DNA from: Microbacterium sp. Root166
GTDB taxonomy: Bacteria; Actinomycetota; Actinomycetes; Actinomycetales; Microbacteriaceae
Assembly: GCF_001427145.1 (NCBI RefSeq)
Contig: NZ_LMGL01000002.1
Coordinates: 1 to 64,000, forward strand
Length of the DNA stretch: 64,000 nt
Direction: 5' to 3'
Shown here: in pieces, positions 1 to 12,610 of the stretch
Position numbering within the stretch: the first letter of the stretch is position 1
Layout of the letters: the number at the start of each line of letters is the position of its first letter
Position numbers and translations under genes: made by a program
The notes under the pieces: generated by a model
The model's input: the letters and a program-made list of their open reading frames with translations, nothing else
The model's database searches: none
What the model was told of the DNA's origin: nothing

Positions 1-52
1 GCCGATGGTACTGCAGGGGGGACCCTGTGGGAGAGTAGGACACCGCCGGACT
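1..52 (+). rRNA. rrf: 5S ribosomal RNA, 3' end (partial)
   Basis: The first bases match the conserved 3' part of an actinobacterial 5S rRNA: a GCCGATGGTACTGC segment, then GGGAGAGTAGG and ACCGCCGGAC. The 5' part, and presumably the 23S and 16S genes, lie before the window. The exact 3' end is placed within a few bases. A perfect terminator hairpin follows nine bases later. Confidence 0.9.
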
Positions 53-60
53 TCCATTAC

Positions 61-94
61 CGAAATGGCCACCCAAAGATGGGTGGCCATTTCG
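61..94 (+). terminator. Terminator of the rRNA operon
   Basis: A perfect 14-bp stem (61-74 with 81-94) encloses the six-base loop AAAGAT. The stem is AT-rich at its foot and GC-rich at its top. Its position just after the 5S gene fits the intrinsic terminator of the rRNA operon. No long T run follows, which is common in high-GC actinobacteria. Confidence 0.85.
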
Positions 95-135
95 CGTTAA
101 CAAGGCATTCGAAAGCCACCCGGAAGGACCGAGAA

Positions 136-2280
136 ATGGCCGAACACGAGCCGCGCGATGGCGCAGCAGACCGTGAGGCGCGCGGACGCGACAGCAGCGC
201 GCGTCCCCCTCGATCCGACAGCGGGTCGCGCACGCCTGCCGGCAAGCGCGACGGTGCGAAGAAGCCGTACACTCCGCGTGATGGTGGTGACCGGAAGCCG
301 TACACGCCTCGCGATGGTGGTGACCGGAAGCCGTACACCCCGCGCGATAGTGGTGATCGCAAGCCCTACACTCCGCGCGACGGTGGAGATCGCAAGCCGT
401 ACCAGAAGCGTGACGGCGACCGTCCGTACACGCCTCGTGATGGTGGCGACCGTAAGCCGTATACGCCTCGTGATGGCGGAGATCGCAAGCCCTATACGCC
501 GCGTGACGGTGGGGATCGGAAGCCGTACCAGAAGCGTGACGGCGACCGTCCGTACACTCCGCGTGATGGTGGCGACCGTAAGCCGTACACTCCTCGCGAT
601 GGTGGAGATCGGAAGCCGTACACGCCCCGTGATGGCGGCGACCGGAAGCCGTACCAGAAGCGTGACGGCGACCGCCCTTACACCCCGCGTGATGGTGGCG
701 ACCGCAAGCCCTACACCCCGCGTGATGGCGGCGACCGCAAGCCCTATACGCCGCGTGATGGTGGCGACCGTAAGCCGTACACGCCTCGTGACGGTGGGGA
801 TCGGAAGCCCTACACGCCTCGTGACGGTGGGGATCGGAAGCCGTACCAGAAGCGGGACGGCGACCGTCCTTACACCTCGCGTGATGGTGGTGACCGCAAG
901 CCCTACGCCCCGCGTGATGGTGGTGACCGGAAGCCGTACACTCCGCGTGATGGCGGAGATCGGAAGCCGTACACGCCCCGTGATGGCGGCGACCGCAAGC
1001 CCTACCAGAAGCGGGACGGCGACCGTCCTTACACCTCGCGTGATGGTGGCGACCGCAAGCCCTACACCCCTCGTGATGGCGGCGACCGTAAGCCCTACCA
1101 GAAGCGTGACGGGGACCACTCGTACGGGCGCCGCGACGACAGTCGTCCGACGTACGCCGGCTCGCGCGGCGACCGCCCCGAGCGTGGGGGAGTGGGTCGT
1201 GTCGAGAACCCGCTTCGTCCGGAGGAGAACAAGCCGGTTCGCGCGCGGCATGACGACCCGATCATCCCCGATGACGTCACGCCCAATGACCTGAATCAGG
1301 GCGCGCGCAACGAGCTGAAGACGCTGAGCAAGGAGAACGCCGACGAGGTCGCGCGTCACCTCGCCATGGCCTCCAGGCTGATCGACGACGACCCCGAGCT
1401 CGCGCATCTGCACGCTGTCTCGGCGTCGCGTCGTGCGGGTCGCATCGCGATCGTCCGCGAGACTCTGGCGATCACTGCCTACGCGACGGGCGACTTCGCG
1501 CTTGCGCTGCGCGAGCTGCGCACTTACCGCCGCATCTCCGGCAACGACGACCAGATCGCACTCATGGTCGACAGTGAGCGCGGTGTCGGTCGTCCCGACC
1601 GAGCGCTCGAAGTCGGGCGCAGCGTCGACCGCGCAAAGCTCCCCACCGACGTACGCGTGGAGCTGGCGATCGCCATGTCCGGTGCGCGTCTGGACCTCGG
1701 CGAAGCCGAGCGGGCGCTCCAGGAGCTCGACATCCCCGAGTTGGATCCCGACCGTGCCTTCGAGTGGAGCCCCGGGCTGTTCGCAGCCCGCGCGACCGTG
1801 CTCGAAGAGCTGGGCCGCGAGGACGAGGCTGCGCGCTGGCACGAGCGTGCCCGTGTCGCCGCCGACGCGCTGTACGCGGCGTCGGGCGCCGAGGACCTCG
1901 AGACCGTCTTCGTCGACGAGGTCCTCGAGGAGATCGAGGTGTACGACGACGACTCTGACGACGACGAGATTGACGACGAGATTGACGACGCGGAGCCCGA
2001 GAGCGCCCAGCAGGACGACTCCGTCGTCGCCGAGCACTCTGGCGCCAGCGCCGACGCCGCGATCGACCACTCCGACGACGAGCGCGTCGAGGTGAGCCCG
2101 GACGACGTTGTCGAGACCGAAGGCGTCGAGACCGACGCCGTCGAGGCCGACGAGCCGAGTGCGCGGGCCGTCTCGGTCGAGGACGAGGTCGCCGAGATCC
2201 TCGCCGACGCCGGCATCGACGACTCCGACGATTCCGACGACTCCGACGACTCCGACGAAGAAGAAGGCTCCGACCGCTGA
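136..2280 (+). CDS. Repeat-rich protein with PY-R-D-G array and TPR-like domain
   Basis: The 714-aa protein starts at ATG 136 behind GGAAGGA; an in-frame start at 79 would lie inside the rRNA terminator. Residues about 1-43 are charged. Residues 44-328 are a tandem array of 21 units of pattern PYTPRDGGDRK and six shorter PYQKRDGDR units. Residues about 400-600 are alpha-helical and resemble tetratricopeptide repeats (NELKTLSKENADEVARHL onward). The tail is strongly acidic, ending in runs of D, S and E. It overlaps the next gene by one base. Similar proteins at this locus in Microbacteriaceae are annotated as TPR or primosomal-like, without proven function. The array looks disordered and may bind RNA or form condensates, which is inference. 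Confidence 0.85.
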   Translation: MAEHEPRDGAADREARGRDSSARPPRSDSGSRTPAGKRDGAKKPYTPRDGGDRKPYTPRDGGDRKPYTPRDSGDRKPYTPRDGGDRKPYQKRDGDRPYTPRDGGDRKPYTPRDGGDRKPYTPRDGGDRKPYQKRDGDRPYTPRDGGDRKPYTPRDGGDRKPYTPRDGGDRKPYQKRDGDRPYTPRDGGDRKPYTPRDGGDRKPYTPRDGGDRKPYTPRDGGDRKPYTPRDGGDRKPYQKRDGDRPYTSRDGGDRKPYAPRDGGDRKPYTPRDGGDRKPYTPRDGGDRKPYQKRDGDRPYTSRDGGDRKPYTPRDGGDRKPYQKRDGDHSYGRRDDSRPTYAGSRGDRPERGGVGRVENPLRPEENKPVRARHDDPIIPDDVTPNDLNQGARNELKTLSKENADEVARHLAMASRLIDDDPELAHLHAVSASRRAGRIAIVRETLAITAYATGDFALALRELRTYRRISGNDDQIALMVDSERGVGRPDRALEVGRSVDRAKLPTDVRVELAIAMSGARLDLGEAERALQELDIPELDPDRAFEWSPGLFAARATVLEELGREDEAARWHERARVAADALYAASGAEDLETVFVDEVLEEIEVYDDDSDDDEIDDEIDDAEPESAQQDDSVVAEHSGASADAAIDHSDDERVEVSPDDVVETEGVETDAVEADEPSARAVSVEDEVAEILADAGIDDSDDSDDSDDSDEEEGSDR
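265..1119 (+). repeat. In-frame 33-bp/27-bp tandem repeat array
   Basis: The stretch encodes 276 codons of back-to-back units plus a final 9-codon unit. Eleven-residue units (33 bp) occur in blocks of 4, 3, 3, 5, 4 and 2. Each block is closed by a nine-residue PYQKRDGD unit (27 bp), giving a higher-order block structure. Third codon positions vary between copies (CCG/CCC, ACT/ACG/ACC, CGT/CGC) while the amino acids hardly change. That indicates selection on the protein rather than recent slippage alone. Confidence 0.95.
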
Positions 2281-3317
2281 TGCGCCTGTTCGGTCGCCGA
2301 TCCGACGGCCCCACTCCGCTCGACGGAGTCGATGTCGTGCTCGCGGATCTCGACGGCGTCGTGTACGCGGGTGCGGGTGCGCTGCCGCACGCCGTCGAGA
2401 GCCTCAACCGGGCCCGTGACGGGCGCGCGCTGGCGTACATCACGAACAATGCATCGCGAACGGATGCCTCGGTGGCGGGCCACCTCTCGGAACTGGGTCT
2501 GCCCACCGCCGCGCAGGAGGTGGTGACGAGCCCGCAGGCCGCCATGCGCCTGCTGGCCAAGCTCATCGCACCCGGATCGACCGTGCTGGTCGTGGGCGGC
2601 GACGGACTCGTGGACGAGGTGGCGAAGGCCGGCTTCGTCATGACTCGCAGCGCCGAGGACGCGCCCGCGGCCGTCGTGCAGGGGTTCGCGCCTGAGGTCG
2701 GCTGGACCCAGCTCGCAGAGGCCGCGTTCGCGCTCAAGGTTCCCGAGGAAGAGGGCGGGATCCCTTGGATCGCGACCAACACCGACTGGACCATCCCGCA
2801 GTCGCGCGGTGTCGCGCCGGGCAACGGGACCCTCGTTTCCGCGGTCCACACCGCGATCGGTCGCCTGGCCACCGTCGCCGGCAAGCCGGAGGTGCCGATC
2901 TTCGAGGAGGCCGTCGCGCGGTTCGGGGCGCGGCATCCGCTCTTTCTGGGTGACCGCCTCGACACCGACATCCTCGGCGCGAATCGTGCCGGGATCGCGT
3001 CGGCGCTCGTCCTCACCGGGATCGACCGGCCCAAGCACGTGCTCGCCGCGCCCGCCGGATCGCAGCCGACGTTCATCCTCGGCGACCTGCGTGAGCTGCA
3101 CGAGCCCTACCCGGAGGTGTCCGTCTCGGACGGCGTCGCGACGGTCCGGGGCGCGACGGTCGCCGTCGAGGGCGCCGACGTGCGGATCGTCTCCGAAGGA
3201 GATCGCCCGGTGGATCTGCTGCGCGCCGGCGCGGCGGCCATCTGGTCGACCGGCCGGGCGATCTTCGGCTTCCGCGTGCCCGAGCGGCTCTACGCCGACC
3301 CGTTCCACCGGCCCTGA
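2280..3317 (+). CDS. HAD-IIA family hydrolase (NagD-like phosphatase)
   Basis: A 345-aa haloacid dehalogenase-superfamily protein. Motif I is DLDGVVY at about residues 23-29, with the nucleophile Asp and the acid/base Asp two residues later. Motif II is in TNNASRT near residue 60. Motif IV is GDRLDTDI near residue 225, before the metal site. The layout with a C2 cap between motifs II and III fits class IIA (NagD, pyridoxal phosphatase, phosphoglycolate-type enzymes). The substrate cannot be read from sequence. A roughly 80-residue C-terminal extension follows the HAD core. Its start overlaps the stop of the upstream repeat protein, so translation is probably coupled. Confidence 0.9.
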   Translation: MRLFGRRSDGPTPLDGVDVVLADLDGVVYAGAGALPHAVESLNRARDGRALAYITNNASRTDASVAGHLSELGLPTAAQEVVTSPQAAMRLLAKLIAPGSTVLVVGGDGLVDEVAKAGFVMTRSAEDAPAAVVQGFAPEVGWTQLAEAAFALKVPEEEGGIPWIATNTDWTIPQSRGVAPGNGTLVSAVHTAIGRLATVAGKPEVPIFEEAVARFGARHPLFLGDRLDTDILGANRAGIASALVLTGIDRPKHVLAAPAGSQPTFILGDLRELHEPYPEVSVSDGVATVRGATVAVEGADVRIVSEGDRPVDLLRAGAAAIWSTGRAIFGFRVPERLYADPFHRP

Positions 3318-3357
3318 GCTCCCGGCCGCGGGAGAGGATCCCCGTATCCTGGGAGAC

Positions 3358-3522
3358 ATGGTCCAGGAGCAGCAGCACGATCCCGATCGCAGTGACCTGC
3401 TGTCGACCCTCGACGTGATCGAGGCGCAGCCGCTCGCCACCCGCGCCGAGGCGTACGACGCACTCCACGACACGCTCGCGCGCCGACTCGAGTCCGCTCC
3501 CGGCGCCGCGACCGCGTCATGA
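3358..3522 (+). CDS. Small conserved acidic protein
   Basis: A 54-aa polypeptide begins at ATG 3358 behind GGGAGA and ends overlapping the ATG of tlyA by four bases. It is hydrophilic and probably alpha-helical (DLLSTLDVIEAQPLATRAEA). Such a short ORF directly before tlyA is common in actinobacterial genomes, which supports it being real. No catalytic motif is visible and no function is assigned. The TATCCT stretch upstream may mark an internal promoter. Confidence 0.75.
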   Translation: MVQEQQHDPDRSDLLSTLDVIEAQPLATRAEAYDALHDTLARRLESAPGAATAS

Positions 3523-4319
3523 CGTCCCGCCTCGACGCAGCTCTGGCGGCCCGCGGTCTCGCGCGCTCCCGGACGCACGCGAGCACGCTGATCGCGGACG
3601 GCCTGGTCAGCGTGAACGGGACGACCGTGGTCAAGGCCTCGACAGCGGTCTCCGACGACGCCGTCCTCGAGGTCGCCGGTTCGGACCACTACGTCAGCCG
3701 CGCCGCCCACAAGCTGATCGCCGGACTCGACGCCTTCGCCGTCGATGTGCGCGGACGCCTCGCGCTCGACATGGGCGCTTCCACCGGCGGCTTCACGCAG
3801 GTCCTGCTCGAGCGCGGCGCCGAGCCTGTGATCGCCGTGGATGTCGGACACGGGCAGCTCGCGGCATCCATCGGCGCAGATCCCCGCGTGATCGCCGTCG
3901 AGGGTTACAACGTGCGGCACATGACACCCGCTTCCCTGGCAGAGGTCAGCGGCATCGAGACCGCGCCGTCCGTCATCACGGGCGACCTGTCGTTCATCTC
4001 TCTCGGCCACGTGCTCGGTGCGGCGAAGGCGGTGGCCGCGCCCGACGCCGACCTGGTGCTGCTCGTGAAGCCGCAGTTCGAAGTCGGCCGCACAGCAGTC
4101 AAGGGCGGCCTCGTGACGAACCCCGACCTGCGGGCAGACGCGGTCGCCGGCGTGCTCTGGGCGGCGTGGGACCAGGGGCTCGGCACGCTCGGCGTCGTCT
4201 CCTCCCCGCTCCTCGGCACGCACGGCAACTCGGAGTTCATCGCGCATCTCGCGCCGGGCCGCGGCAGCAATCCGACAGAATGGTTGGGGACTGTGAACCG
4301 ACTGGCGGGGAGCCGATGA
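3519..4319 (+). CDS. tlyA: TlyA family rRNA 2'-O-methyltransferase
   Basis: A 266-aa protein with an S4 RNA-binding domain in residues about 1-60 (ARGLARSRTHA, then GLVSVNGTTV). An FtsJ-type Rossmann methyltransferase follows, whose SAM motif is LDMGASTGGFTQVLLERG near residue 86. Family members methylate the 2'-hydroxyls of C1409 in 16S and C1920 in 23S rRNA. These methylations are needed for binding of capreomycin-type antibiotics in mycobacteria. Length and domain order are normal. It overlaps both neighbours by four bases (ATGA), typical of a coupled operon with nadK and recN. Confidence 0.95.
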   Translation: MTSRLDAALAARGLARSRTHASTLIADGLVSVNGTTVVKASTAVSDDAVLEVAGSDHYVSRAAHKLIAGLDAFAVDVRGRLALDMGASTGGFTQVLLERGAEPVIAVDVGHGQLAASIGADPRVIAVEGYNVRHMTPASLAEVSGIETAPSVITGDLSFISLGHVLGAAKAVAAPDADLVLLVKPQFEVGRTAVKGGLVTNPDLRADAVAGVLWAAWDQGLGTLGVVSSPLLGTHGNSEFIAHLAPGRGSNPTEWLGTVNRLAGSR

Positions 4320-5259
4320 CACACACCGACGAGCGCGCGGATCGCAGCATCCTCGTCGTCGCGCACGCCCATCGCGAAGACACCGTGATCGCCGCCGAGC
4401 GCGTGGTCGAGGCGCTGCGCGCGGCAGGTGCCCGCCCGGTGCTGGCCGCCGACGACCGCGACGAGCTCGCGGCCGTGCGGCCATCTCTCGCCCACGTCGC
4501 GACCATGGGCGACGACGTCCCGGTCGAAGACATCGAGCTGGCGATCGTGCTCGGCGGCGACGGCACCATCCTGCGCGCAGCCGAGCTCGTCCGCGACGGC
4601 ACCGCGCCGGTCCTCGGCATCAACATGGGCCACGTCGGATTCCTCGCCGAGATCGAGCGAGACGACATGGACGATGCCGTCCACCGCGTGATCGAGCGCG
4701 ACTACGGGGTCGAAGAGCGCATGGCCCTCAAGGTGCGGGTGAAGGATGCCGGAGGCTCGGTCATCTACGAGACGTGGGCGCTGAACGAGGCCACCGTCGA
4801 GAAGGCCAGCCGTGAGCGCATGCTCGAAGTCGTCATCGAGATCGACGGCCGGCCGCTGTCGTCCTTCGGCTGCGACGGCGTCGTGGTCTCCACGCCGACC
4901 GGCTCGACGGCCTACAACTTCTCCGCCGGTGGTCCGGTGATCTGGCCGACGGTCCAGGCGATCTCGGTGGTGCCGCTGTCGGCCCACGCCCTGTTCGCCA
5001 AGCCGCTCGTCATCGGCCCCGAGCAGGCGGTCGCGATCGAGGTGCTCGAGCGCACCAACGGCGTCGGCATCCTTTGGTGCGACGGCCGCCGCTCGCACGA
5101 TCTTCCTCCCGGCGCGCGGGTGTCGGTGCGTCGCTCGGAGCGTCCGGTCCGGCTCGCCCGGCTCCACCCTGCGGCGTTCACCGACCGCCTCGTCCGCAAG
5201 TTCCAGCTGCCTGTGGTGGGCTGGCGCGGTCCTGACGCGATCACTGCCGGGCCGCTGCC

Positions 5260-5263
<4 letters not shown>
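4316..5263 (+). CDS. nadK: NAD kinase
   Basis: A 315-aa enzyme that phosphorylates NAD to NADP. The start chosen is ATG 4316, which overlaps the tlyA stop. The signature GGDGTIL lies near residue 84, the NE motif is ALNEATVEK, and the glycine-rich substrate loop is TPTGSTAYNFSAGGPV near residue 195. All are intact. The order tlyA-nadK-recN is conserved in actinobacteria. The short N-terminus (THTDERADRSILVVAHAHRE) is normal for the family. Confidence 0.96.
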
Positions 5264-9267
<4,004 letters not shown>

Positions 9268-9268
9268 C

Positions 9269-10213
9269 GTGCAGCTCGCTCGTGCGGTGGACTCGTACCT
9301 GCGCCACATCTCGATCGAGCGCGGGCTGTCCGAGAACACCGTCTCGGCCTATCGCCGCGACCTTGCCGGCTACGTGGCGTGGCTGGCGGCGCAGGGCGTC
9401 GACGAGTCGAGCGCCGTGACCCCCGAGCTCGTCGCCGGGTTCATCGCGGAGCGGTCCGGTGCGCAGCCGCCGGTCGCGGCATCCTCCCTCGCTCGTCTGC
9501 AGTCGTCCGTGCGGGGACTGCACCGGTTCCTCGCCCGCGAGGGCATCGAGGACGCCGACCCCTCGGTCCGCCTGCGTCCCCCCAAGCAGCCGCGCCGGCT
9601 GCCCAAGGCGCTGACGATCGACCAGGTCGAGGCGCTGCTGGATGCCGCGGGCCCGCCGCCCCCGACGGCTGCGGGTGACGAGACCGGCGCCGCTCCCGGC
9701 GACCTTCTGGGCCTGCGTGACCGGGCGCTCCTCGAACTGCTCTACGCCACCGGGGCCCGGGTGTCGGAGATCGTACAGCTCGACGTCGACGACGTCGGTC
9801 ACGGCGACGTGCTGCGCGTGCGCGGCAAGGGCTCGAAGGAGCGGATCGTGCCGGTCGGGTCGTACGCGCGCGCCGCAGTGGACGCGTACCTGACGCGCGC
9901 CCGGCCGGAGCTCTCGCGCCGGGGCCGGGCCAGCGCCCGGCTGTTCCTCGGTGCCCGCGGCGCACCGCTGTCGCGCCAGAGCGCGTGGCTGATCATCCAC
10001 GCCGCTGCCGAGCGCGCGCAGCTCACGGCGCACGTCTCGCCGCACACCCTGCGGCACTCGTTCGCAACGCACCTGCTGCAGGGCGGGGCGGACGTGCGCG
10101 TGGTGCAGGAGCTGCTCGGCCATGCCTCGGTGGCCACGACGCAGATCTACACGTACGTCTCGGTGGATGCGCTGCGCGACGTGTACGCGACTTCGCATCC
10201 GCGCGCCCGCTGA
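9269..10213 (+). CDS. xerD: Tyrosine recombinase XerD
   Basis: A 314-aa site-specific recombinase that resolves chromosome dimers at dif together with XerC. The start is GTG 9269 rather than the in-frame start at 9212 inside the NUDIX gene; the mature-looking N-terminus is [24 protein letters not shown]-like core-binding domain fills residues 1-95. The catalytic domain keeps Arg in [13 protein letters not shown] near residue 265, GH in LLGHASV and the nucleophile Tyr in TQIYTYVS. Position beside parA-scpA-scpB marks the housekeeping XerD, not a phage integrase. Confidence 0.95.
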   Translation: MQLARAVDSYLRHISIERGLSENTVSAYRRDLAGYVAWLAAQGVDESSAVTPELVAGFIAERSGAQPPVAASSLARLQSSVRGLHRFLAREGIEDADPSVRLRPPKQPRRLPKALTIDQVEALLDAAGPPPPTAAGDETGAAPGDLLGLRDRALLELLYATGARVSEIVQLDVDDVGHGDVLRVRGKGSKERIVPVGSYARAAVDAYLTRARPELSRRGRASARLFLGARGAPLSRQSAWLIIHAAAERAQLTAHVSPHTLRHSFATHLLQGGADVRVVQELLGHASVATTQIYTYVSVDALRDVYATSHPRAR

Positions 10214-10242
10214 TCCTCCCGGGAGTACGCCCGCGCCGTGAC

Positions 10243-10248
10243 TAGAAT
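10243..10248 (+). promoter_or_regulatory. -10 box for the parA-scp operon
   Basis: TAGAAT lies eleven bases before ATG 10260, in the only gap (46 bp) of this part of the operon. A clear -35 is not visible. The short leader leaves little room for a Shine-Dalgarno site, so the transcript is short-leadered or leaderless. Confidence 0.5.
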
Positions 10249-10259
10249 CGGTTCACGGC

Positions 10260-11165
10260 ATGGCGAAGTCAGGAGAGTCTGTGGCGGGCAGCAAGCGGGG
10301 CGCGACGAAGGCCTCTGACGACGGCACCCTGATGGGTCCAACCGGTCGTCCCTACCACGGCTTCCCGACCCCGCCGCCGCTCGCCGGCCACGGTCCCGCA
10401 CGCATCATCTCGCTGTGCAACCAGAAGGGCGGCGTCGGCAAGACGACGACCACCATCAGCCTCGCCGCCGCACTGGCCGGCTACGGCCGCAAGGTGCTCG
10501 CGGTCGACTTCGACCCGCAGGGCGCGCTGTCGGCGGGTCTCGGCATCCAGACGCACGAGATCCCGACGATCTACGACCTGCTGCTCGACAGCAAGCGCGA
10601 CCCGAACGAGGTCGTCGTCCATTCGCGCGTCGAGAACCTCGACGTGGTCCCCGCCAACATCGACCTGTCGGCGGCCGAGGTGCACCTGGTGAACGAGGTC
10701 GCGCGCGAGCAGACGCTCGCCCGCGCGCTGCGCCGCCTGGCGCCCGACTACGACGTCATCCTCATCGACTGCCAGCCTTCGCTGGGTCTCTTGACGGTCA
10801 ACGCGCTCACCGCCAGCCATGGCGTGCTGATCCCGCTGGAGTGCGAGTTCTTCGCGCTGCGCGGCGTCGCGATGCTCATCGAGACGATCGACAAGGTGCG
10901 CGACCGCCTCAACCCCACCATCGCACTCGACGGCGTGCTCGCCACGATGTACGACGCCCGCACGCTGCACTCGCGCGAGGTGCTCGAGCGGGTCGTCGAC
11001 GCGTTCGGCGACGATGTGCTCGAGACCGTCATCGGCCGCACCGTGAAGTTCCCCGACGCGTCGGTGTCGGGGATGCCGATCACCGAGTTCGCGCCCGAGC
11101 ACGCCGCCGCCCAGGCCTACATGCGGCTGGCGCGGGAGCTGGTCGCCCGTGGCGCCGTCGCCTGA
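10260..11165 (+). CDS. ParA/Soj-like ATPase of the scpAB locus
   Basis: A 301-aa deviant Walker-type ATPase. After a basic, Gly-rich N-terminal tail of about 50 residues comes CNQKGGVGKTTTTISLA (Walker A with signature Lys). The switch is VDFDPQGALSAGLG, and the Walker B region is VILIDCQPSLGLLTVNA. No parB gene follows; instead scpA and scpB do, an arrangement conserved in actinobacteria. It probably acts in chromosome segregation with the SMC-ScpAB complex rather than as the oriC-proximal ParA. It overlaps scpA by 17 bases. Confidence 0.9.
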   Translation: MAKSGESVAGSKRGATKASDDGTLMGPTGRPYHGFPTPPPLAGHGPARIISLCNQKGGVGKTTTTISLAAALAGYGRKVLAVDFDPQGALSAGLGIQTHEIPTIYDLLLDSKRDPNEVVVHSRVENLDVVPANIDLSAAEVHLVNEVAREQTLARALRRLAPDYDVILIDCQPSLGLLTVNALTASHGVLIPLECEFFALRGVAMLIETIDKVRDRLNPTIALDGVLATMYDARTLHSREVLERVVDAFGDDVLETVIGRTVKFPDASVSGMPITEFAPEHAAAQAYMRLARELVARGAVA

Positions 11166-12018
11166 CGGGGAAGCCGCACCCGAGGCCGTCGCAGGGCCTG
11201 AGTCGAGCGCTGGGCAGGACGCCGGGCACGAGCCCGAGCCCGGGTTCCGCGTCTCGCTCGGGGTGTTCGACGGGCCGTTCGACCTGCTGCTCACCCTGAT
11301 CTCCAAGCACGAGCTCGACATCACCGAGGTGTCGCTCTCGCGGGTCACCGACGAGTTCATCTCGTACCTGAGGGCCCTCGGTCCCGACGAGGAGATGGAC
11401 GAGGCCTCGGAGTTCCTCGTCGTCGCCGCGACGCTGCTCGACATGAAGGTCGCGGGACTGCTGCCGCAGGGCGAGCTCGTCGACGCCGAGTCGGTCGCGC
11501 TGCTGGAAGCGCGCGACCTGCTGTTCGCGCGGCTGCTGCAGTATCGCGCCTTCAAAGAGGTCTCGGCGTGGTTCGAGCGGTGCCTGCGTCGCGAGGAGAA
11601 GCGCCACACCCGCTCCGTGCGCCTGGACGCGAAGTACCGCAACGCGGTGCCCGAATTGGTGTGGTCGCTCAGCGTCGACGACTTCGCGGCTCTCGGCCTG
11701 CTGGCGATGACGCCCAAGGAGATCCCTCATGTCGGTCTCGACCACCTGCACGCCCCGCTGGTGAGCATCCGCGAGCAGGCCGCCGTGGTCGTCACCCTGC
11801 TGCGCAGTGCGGGCTCGCTGAGCTTTCGCGAGCTCATCGCAGGCGTGACCCAGTCCGGGGTGGTGGTGGCCAGGTTCCTCTCGGTGCTCGAGCTCTACCG
11901 CCACGCCGCCCTGTCCTTCGAACAGCTCGAGCCGCTCGGCGAGCTCACCCTGCGCTGGAGTGCGCAGCGGTGGTCCGACGAGAACCTCGCAACCCTGGGA
12001 GCCGACTATGACCGTTGA
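11149..12018 (+). CDS. scpA: Segregation and condensation protein A
   Basis: A 289-aa kleisin that bridges the SMC dimer. The diagnostic N-terminal region FDGPFDLLLTLISKHELDI is near residues 42-60, followed by EFLVVAATLLDMK. A C-terminal winged-helix segment covers about 205-289 and would contact the SMC head. The first 35 residues are a Pro/Glu/Ala-rich tail. The start is GTG 11149 inside parA. It overlaps scpB by eleven bases. Confidence 0.95.
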   Translation: MAPSPDGEAAPEAVAGPESSAGQDAGHEPEPGFRVSLGVFDGPFDLLLTLISKHELDITEVSLSRVTDEFISYLRALGPDEEMDEASEFLVVAATLLDMKVAGLLPQGELVDAESVALLEARDLLFARLLQYRAFKEVSAWFERCLRREEKRHTRSVRLDAKYRNAVPELVWSLSVDDFAALGLLAMTPKEIPHVGLDHLHAPLVSIREQAAVVVTLLRSAGSLSFRELIAGVTQSGVVVARFLSVLELYRHAALSFEQLEPLGELTLRWSAQRWSDENLATLGADYDR

Positions 12019-12610
12019 CGCGTCAGCCGAGCCCGCTCAGCCCTCCGCGCAGCCCGCGGACGTCGCGCGCCGCCTCGAGGCCATCCTGCTCGTCGTCGAG
12101 GAGCCGCAGAGCCTCGTGAGCCTCGCGGCGGCCGTGGGCGCGCCGGTGCCCGCGGTGCGCCAGGCGATCGAGAGCCTGGTCGCCGACTACGACGGCGAGA
12201 CCGGGGGACCGGTGCGCGGGTTCGAACTGCGCGAGGTCGGCGGCGGCTGGCGGCTGTACGTCCGCGAAGAGCACGACGACCTGATCAGCGACTTCGTCAA
12301 CCAGCAGGCGCCGTCGCGGCTGTCGCAGGCGGCGCTCGAGACGCTCGCGGTGATCGCCTACAAGCAGCCGGTCACGCGCAGCCAGGTCGCCTCGATCCGC
12401 GCGGTGAACGTCGACTCCGTCGTCCGCACGCTGCTCGCCCGCGGGCTGATCACCGAGCTGTTCTCCGACTCCGAGACCGGCGCGATCAACTACGGCACCA
12501 CCGATGCGCTGCTCGTGCATCTGGGGATCAACTCGCTCGACGAGCTGCCCCACATCTCGCCGCTCCTCGACGACGGCGCGGATGGATTCGATGAGGAGGC
12601 CCGTCGATGA
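12008..12610 (+). CDS. scpB: Segregation and condensation protein B
   Basis: A 200-aa protein with two winged-helix domains. The signature is QAALETLAVIAYKQPVTRSQ near residues 108-127, followed by RGVNVD-type text (IRAVNVDSVVRTLLARGLI). It forms a dimer binding ScpA within the SMC complex. The chosen start ATG 12008 overlaps scpA. The overlap with the following pseudouridine synthase is four bases, as in many actinobacteria. Confidence 0.95.
   Translation: MTVDASAEPAQPSAQPADVARRLEAILLVVEEPQSLVSLAAAVGAPVPAVRQAIESLVADYDGETGGPVRGFELREVGGGWRLYVREEHDDLISDFVNQQAPSRLSQAALETLAVIAYKQPVTRSQVASIRAVNVDSVVRTLLARGLITELFSDSETGAINYGTTDALLVHLGINSLDELPHISPLLDDGADGFDEEARR

Noticed and set aside
265-1119. Regular 33-bp units that could look like a CRISPR array
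   Set aside because: There are no unique spacers; units are adjacent, stay in frame for 285 codons and vary mainly at third codon positions. It is a protein repeat.
1524-4484. A minus-strand open frame of almost 1,000 codons
   Set aside because: It is antisense to the repeat protein, HAD hydrolase and tlyA genes, has an Arg/Ser-rich composition typical of shadow frames at high GC, and has no start signals.
9269-10213. Tyrosine recombinase as a sign of a phage or integrative element
   Set aside because: Its neighbours are pyrG, NUDIX, parA, scpA and scpB, the normal actinobacterial place of the housekeeping xerD, and no attachment-site repeat or phage gene is nearby.
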